This document shows positions 1 to 9,719 of a DNA stretch of 32,094 nt, piece by piece (the stretch's first letter is position 1; every line of letters starts with the position of its first letter). The position numbers and the translations under genes are program-made. The DNA comes from Acidimicrobiaceae bacterium (GTDB taxonomy: Bacteria; Actinomycetota; Acidimicrobiia; Acidimicrobiales; Bog-793): positions 1 to 32,094 of the forward strand of contig DAHWHN010000023.1 of assembly GCA_027335685.1 (NCBI GenBank). The letters run 5' to 3'. A model generated the notes under the pieces. The model was not told the DNA's origin, searched no databases, and saw only the letters and a program-made list of their open reading frames with translations.

Positions 1-1
1 G

Positions 2-1009
2 TCAACCCGACATCGCGACGAAGTCACGCGAGTAGGCGAGGGAGAAGAAGCGCTGGGGGCTCTGGACCATCGTCGGGAGCAGGTCCGTGCCGTTCGAGGG
101 TGCCGCGTAGCCGTTCGGCGAGCTCGGCCTGTAGGTGGCGAACACGGTCCAGAGGGGGTTCATGTCGAGAGTCATCGCACGCACCGACCCGGCGCGCACG
201 AGGATGTCGGCGAGGTCGACGATGTCCATCGGACCGGCGACGTAGACGAGCGCGCCGTCGGCGGTGATGCCGAGCCCCGAGCGCCAGGTGTCGGCGACGT
301 TGTCCAGCGCATAGCCCCAGAGACTGGTGTCCGTCGGGCGGAGCCCGGGCACGGGACGGCCGCGGTCGACGAGCAGCGTCAGGTTCTGCCGGACGGCGAC
401 GACGGACCGGGTCATCGAGACGTCTCTGCCCCACTGCCCGACGTCGGCCGAGCCGTCTGCGTAGATCACGAGCGACGCGGCACCCTCGACGAGGGGCGCG
501 ACCGTCTTGCCCTCGCTGAGGTAGCCCCCGTGGGAGTCCTTCAGCAAGAAGCCGCCGTTGAACGCCGCGACGAGGTCGCGCGCCGCGGCGTGCGACACCG
601 GAGCCGTGTAGCGCCAGTCGAGGCCACCGGGGCTGAGGCTGCCGGAGTACAGCCGGGCACGTAGGAGCCTCGTGTCCATCCACGCGACGCCCGCCTCGAC
701 CGCGGGTAGGTCGGGGGGGCGCATCGTCGTCTCGTAGACGGCGACGTTCCCGTCGACGAGCCGGCCGGCAGGACGCCACCGACCCTCGCCGGCGAGCGGG
801 GTGGGGTAGAACGAGCCAAGCGGTGCCGGCGCCGGAAGGGGCGTCGCTCGCGGCGGGTGACCACCTCGGTGCCCGTGAGCCGTCACGGCCGCCGCCGCAC
901 CCCCGGCGAGCAGCAGCGGCACGCTCGCCAGCGCGCTCGCCAGCACGGTGCACGCGAGAGCGCGCCGGCGTCGGGCGACGACGCCTGCGGGCCGGCTGGT
1001 CACAGGCAC
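2..1009 (-). CDS. Secreted phosphodiester glycosidase (NAGPA-domain) family protein
   Basis: ORF with N-terminal signal-like hydrophobic segment (ALACTVLASALASVPLLLAGG) and NAGPA-type motifs (AAFNGGFLLKDSHGGYLSEGK, GLGITADGALVYVAG, AMTLDMNPLWTVFATY). Stop at 2-4; GTG start at 1009 is approximate. Confidence 0.75.
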   Translation of the reverse strand: MPVTSRPAGVVARRRRALACTVLASALASVPLLLAGGAAAAVTAHGHRGGHPPRATPLPAPAPLGSFYPTPLAGEGRWRPAGRLVDGNVAVYETTMRPPDLPAVEAGVAWMDTRLLRARLYSGSLSPGGLDWRYTAPVSHAAARDLVAAFNGGFLLKDSHGGYLSEGKTVAPLVEGAASLVIYADGSADVGQWGRDVSMTRSVVAVRQNLTLLVDRGRPVPGLRPTDTSLWGYALDNVADTWRSGLGITADGALVYVAGPMDIVDLADILVRAGSVRAMTLDMNPLWTVFATYRPSSPNGYAAPSNGTDLLPTMVQSPQRFFSLAYSRDFVAMSG

Positions 1010-1149
1010 GGCCAGGTCGTGCGGCGCCGGGTCGTCGGACCGGGTGCCATCAGTCGGTTGCTCATCGGGAGATGATGGGTGGCCATCCTGTCAAGGGCCT
1101 GGCAGGATGCTGTGGACCGGCTGGGGGTGACCCGGCCGGGACGGGGCGG

Positions 1150-2946
1150 TCAGACCGACGCCGCCGCCGCCGCGCGCTCCATCGCAGCGGGAAGGTCGGC
1201 GGGTCGGGCGGGCGGGGCGAGGAGGAAGCCCTGCGCGTCGTCGCAGCCGAGCTCACGCACGATGTCGAGCTGGGTCTCGGTCTCGACGCCCTCGGCCACG
1301 ACCCGGAAGCCGATCCCGTTCGCGACGTTCACCGCGGCGCGCACGAGAAGGGTGTCCGTGCGGTCTGCTCCCAGCCCGGCGACGAAGGAGCGGTCGATCT
1401 TGAGGACGTCGGCCGGGAGGTGCTTGAGGTAGGCGAGGGAGGAGTACCCGGCCCCGAAGTCGTCGATGGCGATCTCGACCCCTGCGTCGTGGAGGTCCTC
1501 GAGGACCCCGAGAGCCCTGTCGTCGCCGTCGCCGACGACGGCCGACTCGGTCAGCTCCGCGCAGACAGCCGACAGGGCGAGCCCGGACGCGTCGCACGCC
1601 GCAGCGAATCGCTCGACGAGCCGGTCGTCGTGGAGCTGGCGCGCGGCCAGGTTCACCGCGACCATCGGTCGCCGACCCGCCCGCGCCGGCCAGCCGGCGG
1701 CCTCGCCGATCGCGTTGTCGAGGACCCAGGTGCCGATGTCGACGATCGCTCCGTCGCGCTCGGCCAGCGGCACGAAGCGGTCGGGCGTGACGAGGCCGAC
1801 ACCGGGTCGGTCCCAGCGCAGCAACGCCTCGCACGCCACGACGTCACCGCGTTCGAGCGAGACGATGGGTTGGTAGTGCAGGCGCAGCTGGTCGAGACGA
1901 GCGGCCGACGCGAGGGCCTGGCTCGTCTCGAAGTTCTCGACGGCGGCGCGTCGCAGCTCGACGTCGGCGAGCACGAACTGCCCGTCGCCGCGCTCGACTG
2001 CGTGGCGCATCGCCGACGTCGCGTCGGCGAGCAGGGTCGCCGCGTCGGCCGACGCCGTCGCCGAGAGCGCGACACCGACCGACGCGCGCAGCGAGAGGTG
2101 GCGTCGGGGCGCGACCGCGATCTCGCCCGCGACCGCGCGGACGACGTCGCCGGCGACGAGGAGCACCTCGTGGTCCTCGCCGGCCACGCACAGCAGTGCG
2201 AAGCGACCGGCTCCGAGGTAGGCGAGCGCGGCGCACCTCTGCGAGCAGGCACCGAGACGGCCGGCGATCTCGCGCACTGCTGCCTGGGCTGCCTGCTCGC
2301 CGGCGTTCTCGCGCACCGCGTCCAGCTCGTCGAGACCGACGACGACGACGCCGAGGCGCGCACCGTCACCTCGGCTCCTCGCCTCGCTGACGCGGTCGAC
2401 GAACAGCGCTGCGTTCGCGAGGCCGGTCGACGGGTCGTAGAGCGCGCGGCGGGCAAGCTCGAGCTCGAGCCTGCGGACCTCGGTGACGTCGTGGACGACG
2501 ACGAGGGCGGCGATCCGGTCCTGCCACTCGAGCACGCTCGAGGTCACCTCCACCTCGATCTCGGTCCCGTCTGCCCGGACGTGCCGCCCGGACACCACAG
2601 GCCTCGACACGAGAGGCCCGGGCACGGCAGGCCCGGCCGGCGTGGACGATGCAGCGCCACCTCGCGCGAGCCGCCCGCGCTCGGGGACCGGGCCGAGCTC
2701 GTCGGTCGTCAGGGCGAGAAAACGCGCACGCGGGTAGCCGTAGCAGGCGACGGCCGCGTCGTTGACCTCGAGGATGCGCAGCGTCTCGAGGTCGTAGATC
2801 CACGCCGGGAGCGGATGGTCCGCGAGAAGCAACGAGAAGGCCGAGCTCGGGCCGTTCCCACGCGTCACGGCCACGGTGGCGACGGCCTCAAGCGGCCACC
2901 ACGAACGTGAGGCGGCGACGCGCCCGTTCGCTCGGCGCGTGCCCAC
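1150..2946 (-). CDS. PAS - degenerate GGDEF - EAL domain protein (predicted c-di-GMP phosphodiesterase)
   Basis: PAS-like N-terminus (HPLPAWIYDLETLRILEVNDAAVACYGYPRARFLALT); GGDEF position reads YLGAGRFALL; EAL motifs present (ACEALLRW, AVNLAARQL, CAELTES, IAIDDFGAGYSSLAYLKHLPADVLKIDRSFV, VVAEGVETETQ). Start approximate. Confidence 0.9.
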   Translation of the reverse strand: MGTRRANGRVAASRSWWPLEAVATVAVTRGNGPSSAFSLLLADHPLPAWIYDLETLRILEVNDAAVACYGYPRARFLALTTDELGPVPERGRLARGGAASSTPAGPAVPGPLVSRPVVSGRHVRADGTEIEVEVTSSVLEWQDRIAALVVVHDVTEVRRLELELARRALYDPSTGLANAALFVDRVSEARSRGDGARLGVVVVGLDELDAVRENAGEQAAQAAVREIAGRLGACSQRCAALAYLGAGRFALLCVAGEDHEVLLVAGDVVRAVAGEIAVAPRRHLSLRASVGVALSATASADAATLLADATSAMRHAVERGDGQFVLADVELRRAAVENFETSQALASAARLDQLRLHYQPIVSLERGDVVACEALLRWDRPGVGLVTPDRFVPLAERDGAIVDIGTWVLDNAIGEAAGWPARAGRRPMVAVNLAARQLHDDRLVERFAAACDASGLALSAVCAELTESAVVGDGDDRALGVLEDLHDAGVEIAIDDFGAGYSSLAYLKHLPADVLKIDRSFVAGLGADRTDTLLVRAAVNVANGIGFRVVAEGVETETQLDIVRELGCDDAQGFLLAPPARPADLPAAMERAAAAASV

Positions 2947-3054
2947 TCGACGTCACGGCGCCGAGCCTATTGACCGGACTATTCGGCTTTCAAGGACCGA
3001 CCGGGTCGCGACGGCGCCCCGCCCGCAATGTCCGGCGACTCCGGCGACTCCGGC

Positions 3055-3780
3055 CTACGGCAGGATCTCGACGAGCCCTGGTCCGTCGTTCGCGACGCTG
3101 CCGACCGAGCGCCCGACCCGGTGACGGCGAAGCGCTCCCGCGGGCGGAGGCCGGAGCAGGTCCTCGACCTCACGCGGGCTCGCGGTCGTCGGGTCGAGCC
3201 AGGCGTCGAGCATCGGTCCCTCGTCGATGACGACCGGCGTGCGGTGGTGCACGCCCGCCATGTCCGGTCCGGCCTCGGCGGTGATGATCGTGCAGGTCCT
3301 TACCGGCGCCCGCTCGGGCCCCGTGCCGCTCGGCGGCGTCCAGGCCTCCCACAGCCCCGCGAGGGCCATCGGCGCCCCGTCCGCGCGTGCGAACAGGTAG
3401 GGCTGGCCGCGCTCGTCGGCCGCCGTCGACCACTCGTAGAACGCGTCCGCGACGACGACGGCGCGGCGTGACCGGAACGCCGCCCGGAAGGTCGGCTTCG
3501 TCGCGACGGTCTCCGCACGGGCATTGAAGGTCCGCGCGCCGAACGCGAGCGTCGGCGCCCAGGACGGGACGAGCCCCCAGCGATAGAGCGCGAGCGCACG
3601 ACTCGGCGCGGCGCCTTGCCGCGCGGCCGCGCGCGGGGCCGCCGTGATCGCCGGCACCGGACGCGAGGGCGCGATGTTCCAGCTCGGCCGCCAACCCGCC
3701 ACCTCCTCGGGCTCGAACGACGCGGAGAACAGTCGTGCGAGCTCCGGGATGGTCGAGCTGAGCACGTAGCGGCCGCACAC
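3055..3780 (-). CDS. SOS response-associated peptidase (SRAP / YedK-HMCES family)
   Basis: Starts (V/M)CGRYVLSS with catalytic Cys2, then WNIAPSRPVPAI, FNARAETVATKPTFRAAF, RAVVVADAFYEW, VHHRTPVVI. GTG at 3780 preceded by GGAGGTGATCGCC; the longer ORF to 3906 is unnecessary. Confidence 0.9.
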   Translation of the reverse strand: MCGRYVLSSTIPELARLFSASFEPEEVAGWRPSWNIAPSRPVPAITAAPRAAARQGAAPSRALALYRWGLVPSWAPTLAFGARTFNARAETVATKPTFRAAFRSRRAVVVADAFYEWSTAADERGQPYLFARADGAPMALAGLWEAWTPPSGTGPERAPVRTCTIITAEAGPDMAGVHHRTPVVIDEGPMLDAWLDPTTASPREVEDLLRPPPAGALRRHRVGRSVGSVANDGPGLVEILP

Positions 3781-3960
3781 GGCGATCACCTCCGCAGGGC
3801 CCGGGCGGCGCAGGCGGCACGAGCCCCGACCGGGTACGCCGCACCCGAGCGTAGCTGCGGCCGCTGGCGGTCCGGCGGGAGCTCGCGCGCGACGCGGGGA
3901 TGCCACAGCTGCATCCCCGCGTCCGTCGCGCTCGCACGCCCCGGCGACCCGGGGCCGGGT

Positions 3961-5736
3961 TCAGCTCCCCGAGAGTGCCTGCTGCATCTGCGTCACCTGG
4001 GCCTGCGGCACGGCGAGCGGGCCGCCGAGGACCTGGATCGACGTCGTCACGCCGCTGCCGAGGCCGTCCGGGGACGTGCCCGCCACCTTCAGCACCGCCG
4101 CGGTGTACTGCCCGACTCCGGCCTTCGGGCCCTCGGTCAACAGCAGCGACTCCGACCTCTTGCCCGCCAGGGCGGCCGAGCCCAGGGCGTCGGACCAGTA
4201 TGCACCCTGTGCGACGAGCACCGTCGAGTCGTGCCAGCCGAGCCGCTGCCCCTCGAACAGCGCGAGGTCCGCGGCGCTCTCGGTCCCGTCGGCGCCGGCG
4301 ATGCGCAGCACGGAGATCGGCTTGCCTCCGACGTTGAGCGCTTCGATCGAGTCGACGACCTGGGGCTGGAGGGCGAGCTGGCCACCGAGGGCGATGACCT
4401 GGGTGATCCCGAGCTTGGTGAGCTCGGACGTCGCCTGCGGGCCGAGCGCGTCACCGGGCGTCAAGATGACGGGGAGCTTGTACTCGTACGCCATGCCGGC
4501 TGCCGCAGTCGCGTCCTGGAAGTCGGTGTCGGCCACGACGACCGCCGTCTTCTGCGTGCCGGTCGGAGCCGAGGCCGTCTCGTTGCCGGTCGTCTGGTTG
4601 TACGTCGACTCGGTCGAGTACGCGCCGGAGATCGACGGCAGTGCGCCGGTGCCCGTGCCCGTGATGTAGCTGTCGATGGCCGCCGCGGTGTCGTCTGCCG
4701 TCTGGCCCGAGATCCCGCTGTAGACGACGATGTCCTTGCCGGTCGCCGAGGTCCCACCGCAGTCGTAGGCAGGAGTCGACCTGAGCGCGTCGATGTCCGC
4801 CTGGGAGACCGCGAGCAGGCCGCCGACGACGTAGACGCGCTGCACGCCGCCGAGCCTCAGCGCCGCGAGCGTGCTCGCGTCGAGGTGCGTCGGCGCCGTG
4901 ATGAGCACGCCGGTGCCGAGCTGGGCCTCGAGGAACGCCGCCGAGAGCGCGTCGTAGGGATCCGCGGACGTCGCGACGACGGCGTTGCCGTGGTCGGAGC
5001 AGGTGGTCGACGACCCCGACCCTGTCACGAGAGCCGCGTCGAACTCCGCGGCGGCCGTCGCCGCCGGAGTCTCGCCGTAGATGGCGCCGTTCGAGGACGC
5101 GACCTCGTAGACGACCCCGCTCCCGAGCAGCGACGACGAGCTCACGGACGCGCAGCCGAGCGCGCTCGACGCCGTCCCCACGCTCGCCGTGACCGCCCCT
5201 GGGCTCGAACCGACACCGTCGACGTGGAGGTTCGCGAGGACGAACACCGGGATCGACGAGGTCGCCTGCCCGGTCACGGCAAAGCTGAGCACGTTGCCCT
5301 GGGTCGAGGACGCCCCCGGGTCGCCGGTCGTCGAGCCGAGCGCCAGCGATCCGGCGGTCACGACGGGGGTCGAGGACACGCCGGTCGTCGCCGCCCCGTT
5401 GGTCTGGCTCACGGTCGGCACGCCGCTCGCGGTGTCGAAGTTGTCCCCGGCCGGGAGGACGAGGCACACGACGTCGTTGGCGACGGTCGTCGTGGCGGCC
5501 GGCGTGATCGTCACGTTGCCGATCGCGGCGTCGCTCCCGGTGGAGGACGAGACCACGCTCGTCGGCGCGGGCACCGACACCGTCACCGTGCTCGCAGCTG
5601 TTGCGCTCGCAGCTGTTGCGCTCGGCGTCGCCGCGGACGCGGCACTCGCGCCGGCGACCGACGCCAACCCGAGCGCTGCCACCCCTGTCAGCGCTGCGAC
5701 GCTCGTGCGCCGCCCTGCTCGTCGCGATCGTTGCAT
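3961..5736 (-). CDS. Secreted protein with C-terminal cell-wall-binding repeat 2 (CW_binding_2) domains
   Basis: Signal peptide MQRSRRAGRRTSVAALTGVAALGLASVAGASAASA; repeats such as RVYVVGGLLAVSQADIDAL, QVIALGGQLALQPQVVDSI, VLVAQGAYWSDALGSAALAGKRSESLLLTEG. ATG at 5736 with AGGAGGATCC upstream. Confidence 0.85.
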   Translation of the reverse strand: MQRSRRAGRRTSVAALTGVAALGLASVAGASAASAATPSATAASATAASTVTVSVPAPTSVVSSSTGSDAAIGNVTITPAATTTVANDVVCLVLPAGDNFDTASGVPTVSQTNGAATTGVSSTPVVTAGSLALGSTTGDPGASSTQGNVLSFAVTGQATSSIPVFVLANLHVDGVGSSPGAVTASVGTASSALGCASVSSSSLLGSGVVYEVASSNGAIYGETPAATAAAEFDAALVTGSGSSTTCSDHGNAVVATSADPYDALSAAFLEAQLGTGVLITAPTHLDASTLAALRLGGVQRVYVVGGLLAVSQADIDALRSTPAYDCGGTSATGKDIVVYSGISGQTADDTAAAIDSYITGTGTGALPSISGAYSTESTYNQTTGNETASAPTGTQKTAVVVADTDFQDATAAAGMAYEYKLPVILTPGDALGPQATSELTKLGITQVIALGGQLALQPQVVDSIEALNVGGKPISVLRIAGADGTESAADLALFEGQRLGWHDSTVLVAQGAYWSDALGSAALAGKRSESLLLTEGPKAGVGQYTAAVLKVAGTSPDGLGSGVTTSIQVLGGPLAVPQAQVTQMQQALSGS

Positions 5737-5761
5737 GGATCCTCCTCGTCGTCGGCCGGCA

Positions 5762-5845
5762 GCGCCAGCGGCTGAGCCTCTGGCGCGTCGGTGCCCGCCG
5801 CGCGGCGTCACGCCACCGCGGGCAACGGCTTCGTCCCCCGTTGCC
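5762..5845 (-). promoter_or_regulatory. Structured 5' leader of the CW_binding_2 gene (two hairpins)
   Basis: GGCAACGG(5821-5828)/CCGTTGCC(5838-5845), 8 bp, 9-nt loop; GCGCCAG(5762-5768)/CTGGCGC(5780-5786), 7 bp, with inner GGC-TCA-GCC; just upstream of the RBS/ATG at 5736. Confidence 0.35.
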
Positions 5846-5959
5846 TACCCGCTCGCGGCGCGGGCTAACCCTGCTCGTCGCGTGCCGTCTGGCCGGGTGG
5901 GGACGCCCGGTCACGGCAACCGGCGGCGACGGCGGGTGGCGGGACGCTCCGGGTGGGTC

Positions 5960-7180
5960 TTACGGGGCGGGCTGCCCGGAGGCCGCCCGCCCGTCGGCCA
6001 GCGCGGCGTCGACGGCGGCGGCGCTCAAGAGGTGCTCGAGGACGAGTCGACCGGCCCCGATGATGCCGGCGGACGCGCCCGCCTTGCTCGTCGAGATGGT
6101 CAGGCCGTCGGTCGTCATCGGCAGGCACCAGTCGTACAGGGTCGCCTGGAGCGTCGCGAGGAACGGCTCCGCCTGGCTCAGCACGCCCCCGATCGCGAGC
6201 ACCTCGGGGTTGAAGAAGCTGACCATCCCGGCGAGCACCTCGCCGGTCGCCCGCCCGGCGCGTCGCAGCACCCGCGCCGCCTTCGGCTCCGACCGGTCGA
6301 GCAGCTCGAGCACCTCGGCCGCGCTCGCGACGTCCTGGCCCTCCTCGCGCACCTGGCGGACCACCGCGGCGCTGCTCGCGACGACCTCGAGGCAGCCGTT
6401 GCGCCCGCACGAGCAGGTGATGTCGGGGGCGCCGCTCGCGCGCACGTGGCTCACGTCGCCCGCCGCACCGCGACTTCCCCGGTACAAGGTGCCGGAGACG
6501 ATGACCCCGCAGCCGATCCCCGATCCAAGCTTGACGAACATCATGTGCTGCACGCCAGGGCCGAGCAGCGCGTGCTCGCCCACTGCCATGAGGTTCGCGT
6601 CGTTCTCCACGACGGCGGGCACGCCGGCGAGCTCCTCGAGGGCGGCACCGACGTCGAGGCCGTTCCAGCCGGGCATGAGCGAGGGCGACATCATCCTCCC
6701 GGTCGCCGCGCTCACCGGTCCCGGCACGCCCACGCCGAGACCGAGCAGGGGGACCGCCGGACCGGAGGCCGCCGCCGCGAGGTCGCGCAGCGCACGGACG
6801 AGCCAGGGCAGGACGGCCGTCGGCCCGTCGGCGATCGACAGTGCGCGTGTCTGCTCGGCGAGCAGCGCGCCGTCGAGGCCGACGACGCCGAGGACCGCGT
6901 GGTGCGGGCCGAGGTCGGCGGTGCCGACGACGCCGGCGTCGGCTCGCACGCGCAGCGCCCGCGGCGTCCGACCGCGTCCCGGGTGCGGGTGCACCTGCTC
7001 GACCAGGTAGCCGGAGTCGAGGAGGGCCTGCACCCGGAGCAGGACCGTCGACGTCGCGAGGCCGGTCGCGCGCACGATCTCGGCCCGCGTGCCCGCCCGC
7101 CCCGACCGCACGAGCGCGAATATCTCACCCGGCGTCCAGCTCTGGCCCGACCGCCCGGCCGGCGGTGCTTGCCGCCTCAC
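5960..7180 (-). CDS. ROK-family transcriptional regulator (N-terminal wHTH + ROK domain)
   Basis: HTH region (TRAEIVRATGLATSTVLLRVQALLDSGYLVE), ROK motifs (GVGVPGPVSAATG, ENDANLMAVGEH, GSGIGCGVIV, zinc motif CSCGRNGCLE). GTG start overlaps the upstream TGA (GTGA, 7177-7180). Confidence 0.9.
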   Translation of the reverse strand: MRRQAPPAGRSGQSWTPGEIFALVRSGRAGTRAEIVRATGLATSTVLLRVQALLDSGYLVEQVHPHPGRGRTPRALRVRADAGVVGTADLGPHHAVLGVVGLDGALLAEQTRALSIADGPTAVLPWLVRALRDLAAAASGPAVPLLGLGVGVPGPVSAATGRMMSPSLMPGWNGLDVGAALEELAGVPAVVENDANLMAVGEHALLGPGVQHMMFVKLGSGIGCGVIVSGTLYRGSRGAAGDVSHVRASGAPDITCSCGRNGCLEVVASSAAVVRQVREEGQDVASAAEVLELLDRSEPKAARVLRRAGRATGEVLAGMVSFFNPEVLAIGGVLSQAEPFLATLQATLYDWCLPMTTDGLTISTSKAGASAGIIGAGRLVLEHLLSAAAVDAALADGRAASGQPAP

Positions 7181-8871
7181 GGCCGGAGGGACGCGATCCG
7201 CTCACGCCGCCGCCTGCGCTGCTCGACCGGGTCGGGCACCGGGGCAGCGCCGACCAGGCGCCGCGTGTACTCCTCCCGTGGCTCGAACAGCACGGACCCC
7301 GGCGCGCCGGTCTCCACCACACGGCCCTGGCTCATGATGATGACCTCGCTCGCGAGCATGCTGACGACCGCAAGGTCGTGCGTGATGAATAGACAAGCAA
7401 AGCCGATCTCGCGCTGGAGGTCCAGGAACACCTCGAGCACGGACGCCTGCACGGACACGTCGAGGGCCGACGTCGGCTCGTCGGCGACGAGCAGGCGGGG
7501 CTCGAGCACGAGAGCACGCGCGATGCTCGCGCGCTGCAGCTGACCACCCGAGAGCTCGTGCGGGTAGCGGCCCGCGAAGCCAGCCCCGAGCCGCACCATG
7601 TCGAGGACCTCCGCGACCCGGCGCTCCCGGCTCGATCGCCGGCCCACGCCGTTGATCGCCATCGGCTCGGCGATCGACTGGCGCAGGGTCATGCGCGGGT
7701 CGAGGGACGAGGCGGGATCCTGGAGCACGAGCGCACAGCTGCGACGCAGCCTCTGCAGCTCGCGTCGCGAGAGCCGTGCGAGGTCATGACCGAGCACCGA
7801 GATGGACCCTGCGGCCGGCGGGTACAGACCGACGGCCGCCCGGCCGACCGTCGACTTGCCGGAGCCCGACTCGCCGACGAGCCCGACGACCTGGCCGGCC
7901 GCGATCTGCAGCGACACGCCGTCGACGGCTCGGAACCGCCGGCCGCGCGGCCCGAACTCGACGGCGAGGTCGCGGATCTCGAGGACCGCCGGACGGCCCT
8001 CGGCACGGACCGGCTCGGCGGGGGTCGCGCGAGGACGGGAGAGCCGGGGCACCGCGGACAGGAGCTCACGCGTGTACGCGTGCTCGGGCTGCGCGAAGAG
8101 CGCCTCGACCGGTGCCTGCTCGACCACCTCGCCCGCGCGCATCACGACCACCCGGTCGGCCACGTCGGCGACGACGCCCATGTTGTGGGTGATCACGACC
8201 AGCGCCATCCCGGTCCGCTCCCGCAGCTCGCGGAAGAGCTCGAGGATCTCGGCCTGGACGGTGACGTCGAGCGCCGTCGTGGCCTCGTCGGCGATGACCA
8301 GCTCCGGCTCGTTCGCCACCGCCATCGCGATCATCACGCGCTGGCGCAGGCCACCGGACAGCTCGTGGGGGTACTGCTCGAGGCGTCGTCGAGGCTCCGG
8401 GATGCCCGCCCGCTCGAGCACGTCGAGCACGCCCGCCGTCCGCTCGGCACGCGACAGTCCGGGCTGGTGGAGCCGGATCGTCTCGGCGACCTGCCAGCCG
8501 ACGGTGAAGACCGGGTTGAGGGCCCGCATGGGGTCCTGGAACACCATGCCGATGCGGGACCCCCGGATCGAGCGGATGTCCGGCGCGCCGCTCGCTGCCA
8601 GGTCGACCTCGCCCAGCCGGATGCTCCCCGAGACACGAGCGGTCGGCGGCAGGAGCCGCATCGCGGCCATCGCCGTCACGCTCTTCCCGGAGCCCGACTC
8701 GCCGACGAGGGCGAGGATCTCGCCGCGCTCGACGGCGATCGACACCGAGCGGACGGCGTGGGTCACCTGGCCGCGACCGACGAAGTCGACGCTCAGCCCT
8801 GCGATATCGAGGACCGGCAGCCTCTCGCTCCCCGCGCGAGGACCGCCCACCTCACGCGCCCCGCCGGTCAT
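7177..8871 (-). CDS. Dipeptide/oligopeptide-type ABC transporter, fused dual ATP-binding protein (DppD-DppF-like)
   Basis: Two Walker A (GESGSGKSVTAMA; GESGSGKSTVGRA), two signature motifs (LSGGLRQRVMIAMA; LSGGQLQRASIARAL), Walker B (LVIADEATTALDV; LLVADEPTSALDV). ATG at 8871 overlaps the upstream stop (ATGA). The ORF-track extension to 9393 is out of frame with the permease and spurious. Confidence 0.95.
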   Translation of the reverse strand: MTGGAREVGGPRAGSERLPVLDIAGLSVDFVGRGQVTHAVRSVSIAVERGEILALVGESGSGKSVTAMAAMRLLPPTARVSGSIRLGEVDLAASGAPDIRSIRGSRIGMVFQDPMRALNPVFTVGWQVAETIRLHQPGLSRAERTAGVLDVLERAGIPEPRRRLEQYPHELSGGLRQRVMIAMAVANEPELVIADEATTALDVTVQAEILELFRELRERTGMALVVITHNMGVVADVADRVVVMRAGEVVEQAPVEALFAQPEHAYTRELLSAVPRLSRPRATPAEPVRAEGRPAVLEIRDLAVEFGPRGRRFRAVDGVSLQIAAGQVVGLVGESGSGKSTVGRAAVGLYPPAAGSISVLGHDLARLSRRELQRLRRSCALVLQDPASSLDPRMTLRQSIAEPMAINGVGRRSSRERRVAEVLDMVRLGAGFAGRYPHELSGGQLQRASIARALVLEPRLLVADEPTSALDVSVQASVLEVFLDLQREIGFACLFITHDLAVVSMLASEVIIMSQGRVVETGAPGSVLFEPREEYTRRLVGAAPVPDPVEQRRRRRERIASLRP

Positions 8872-9719
8872 CGACCTTCGAGCCGGAGCTCGAACGCGTC
8901 CCGCAGCGCGTCGCCGATCACGTTGAACGCGAAGACCACGAGGATGATCGCCACGCCCGGCGGGACGATCATCCACCAGTAGCCGTCGTAGGTGTAGGAG
9001 ATCCCGTTGCTCAGCATCCCGCCCCAGTCCGTGCCCGGGAAGGGCACCCCGAGCCCGAGGAAGCTCACGTAGGCCACGAGAAGGATGGCGTCTGCGACCT
9101 GGAACGTCGCGTTGACGACGACCGTGCCGATGGCGTTCGGCACGATGTGGCGGCCGATCGCACGCGTGCTGCCGCCTCCGAGCGCCTTCATCGTGAGCAC
9201 GTACTCGCGGTTGGCAAGGGTGAGGGACTCCGCGCGCACGAGCCGCGCCGGGACGAGCCAGGAGACGACGCCGATGACGACGATCAGCACCCCGACCGTC
9301 GGGCGCACGATCGTGCCGGCGACGAGGAGCAGGAACAGCGCCGGGATCGCGATCCCGGTGTCGACGATCCGCATCATGACCGCGTCCAGCCACCCGCCGG
9401 CATAGCCCGCAACCGCCCCCCAGATCGTCCCGATCCCCGTCGCGAGCAGACCGGCCGCGAGCCCGATCTCGAGCGACGAGCGCCCGCCGACCATGAGCCG
9501 GCCGAGCTCGTCGAAGCCGACGTCGGTGGTGCCGAGCGGGTGTCCCTGGACACCGGGGGCCAGGTTGGCCGCGAGGATGTTCGTCTCCACCTGGTTGGTG
9601 TGGTAGAAGACCGGACCGAGGAAGCAGAAGGCGAAGAGCAGGACGATGACGGCGAGACCGGCGACACCGAGCCGGTGCCGCAGGAAGCGGCGGTAGACGG
9701 AGTCGGTCGCCGTGCTCAC
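8868..9719 (-). CDS. ABC transporter permease (DppC-like)
   Basis: FLRHRLGVAGLAVIVLLFAFCFLGP, HPLGTTDVGFDELGRLMVGGRSSLEIG, EAA-like segment REYVLTMKALGGGSTRAIGRHIVPNAIGTVVV. GTG at 9719. Confidence 0.92.
   Translation of the reverse strand: MSTATDSVYRRFLRHRLGVAGLAVIVLLFAFCFLGPVFYHTNQVETNILAANLAPGVQGHPLGTTDVGFDELGRLMVGGRSSLEIGLAAGLLATGIGTIWGAVAGYAGGWLDAVMMRIVDTGIAIPALFLLLVAGTIVRPTVGVLIVVIGVVSWLVPARLVRAESLTLANREYVLTMKALGGGSTRAIGRHIVPNAIGTVVVNATFQVADAILLVAYVSFLGLGVPFPGTDWGGMLSNGISYTYDGYWWMIVPPGVAIILVVFAFNVIGDALRDAFELRLEGR

Noticed and set aside
823-2910. 695-aa plus-strand ORF antisense to the EAL protein
   Set aside because: Arg/Asp-rich shadow ORF typical of high-GC DNA; the minus strand has clear domain motifs.
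3616-5775. 719-aa plus-strand ORF over the SRAP/CW-binding genes
   Set aside because: Low-complexity Arg-rich translation, no domains; shadow ORF.
5821-5845. GEMM (c-di-GMP) riboswitch because of the GGGACGAAG loop
   Set aside because: Lacks the GGGACGCAAAGCC core and the second conserved helix; similarity too short to call.
7177-9393. Extension of the ABC ATPase ORF to 9393
   Set aside because: Upstream translation is out-of-frame permease sequence; the ATG at 8871 overlapping the permease stop is the plausible start.
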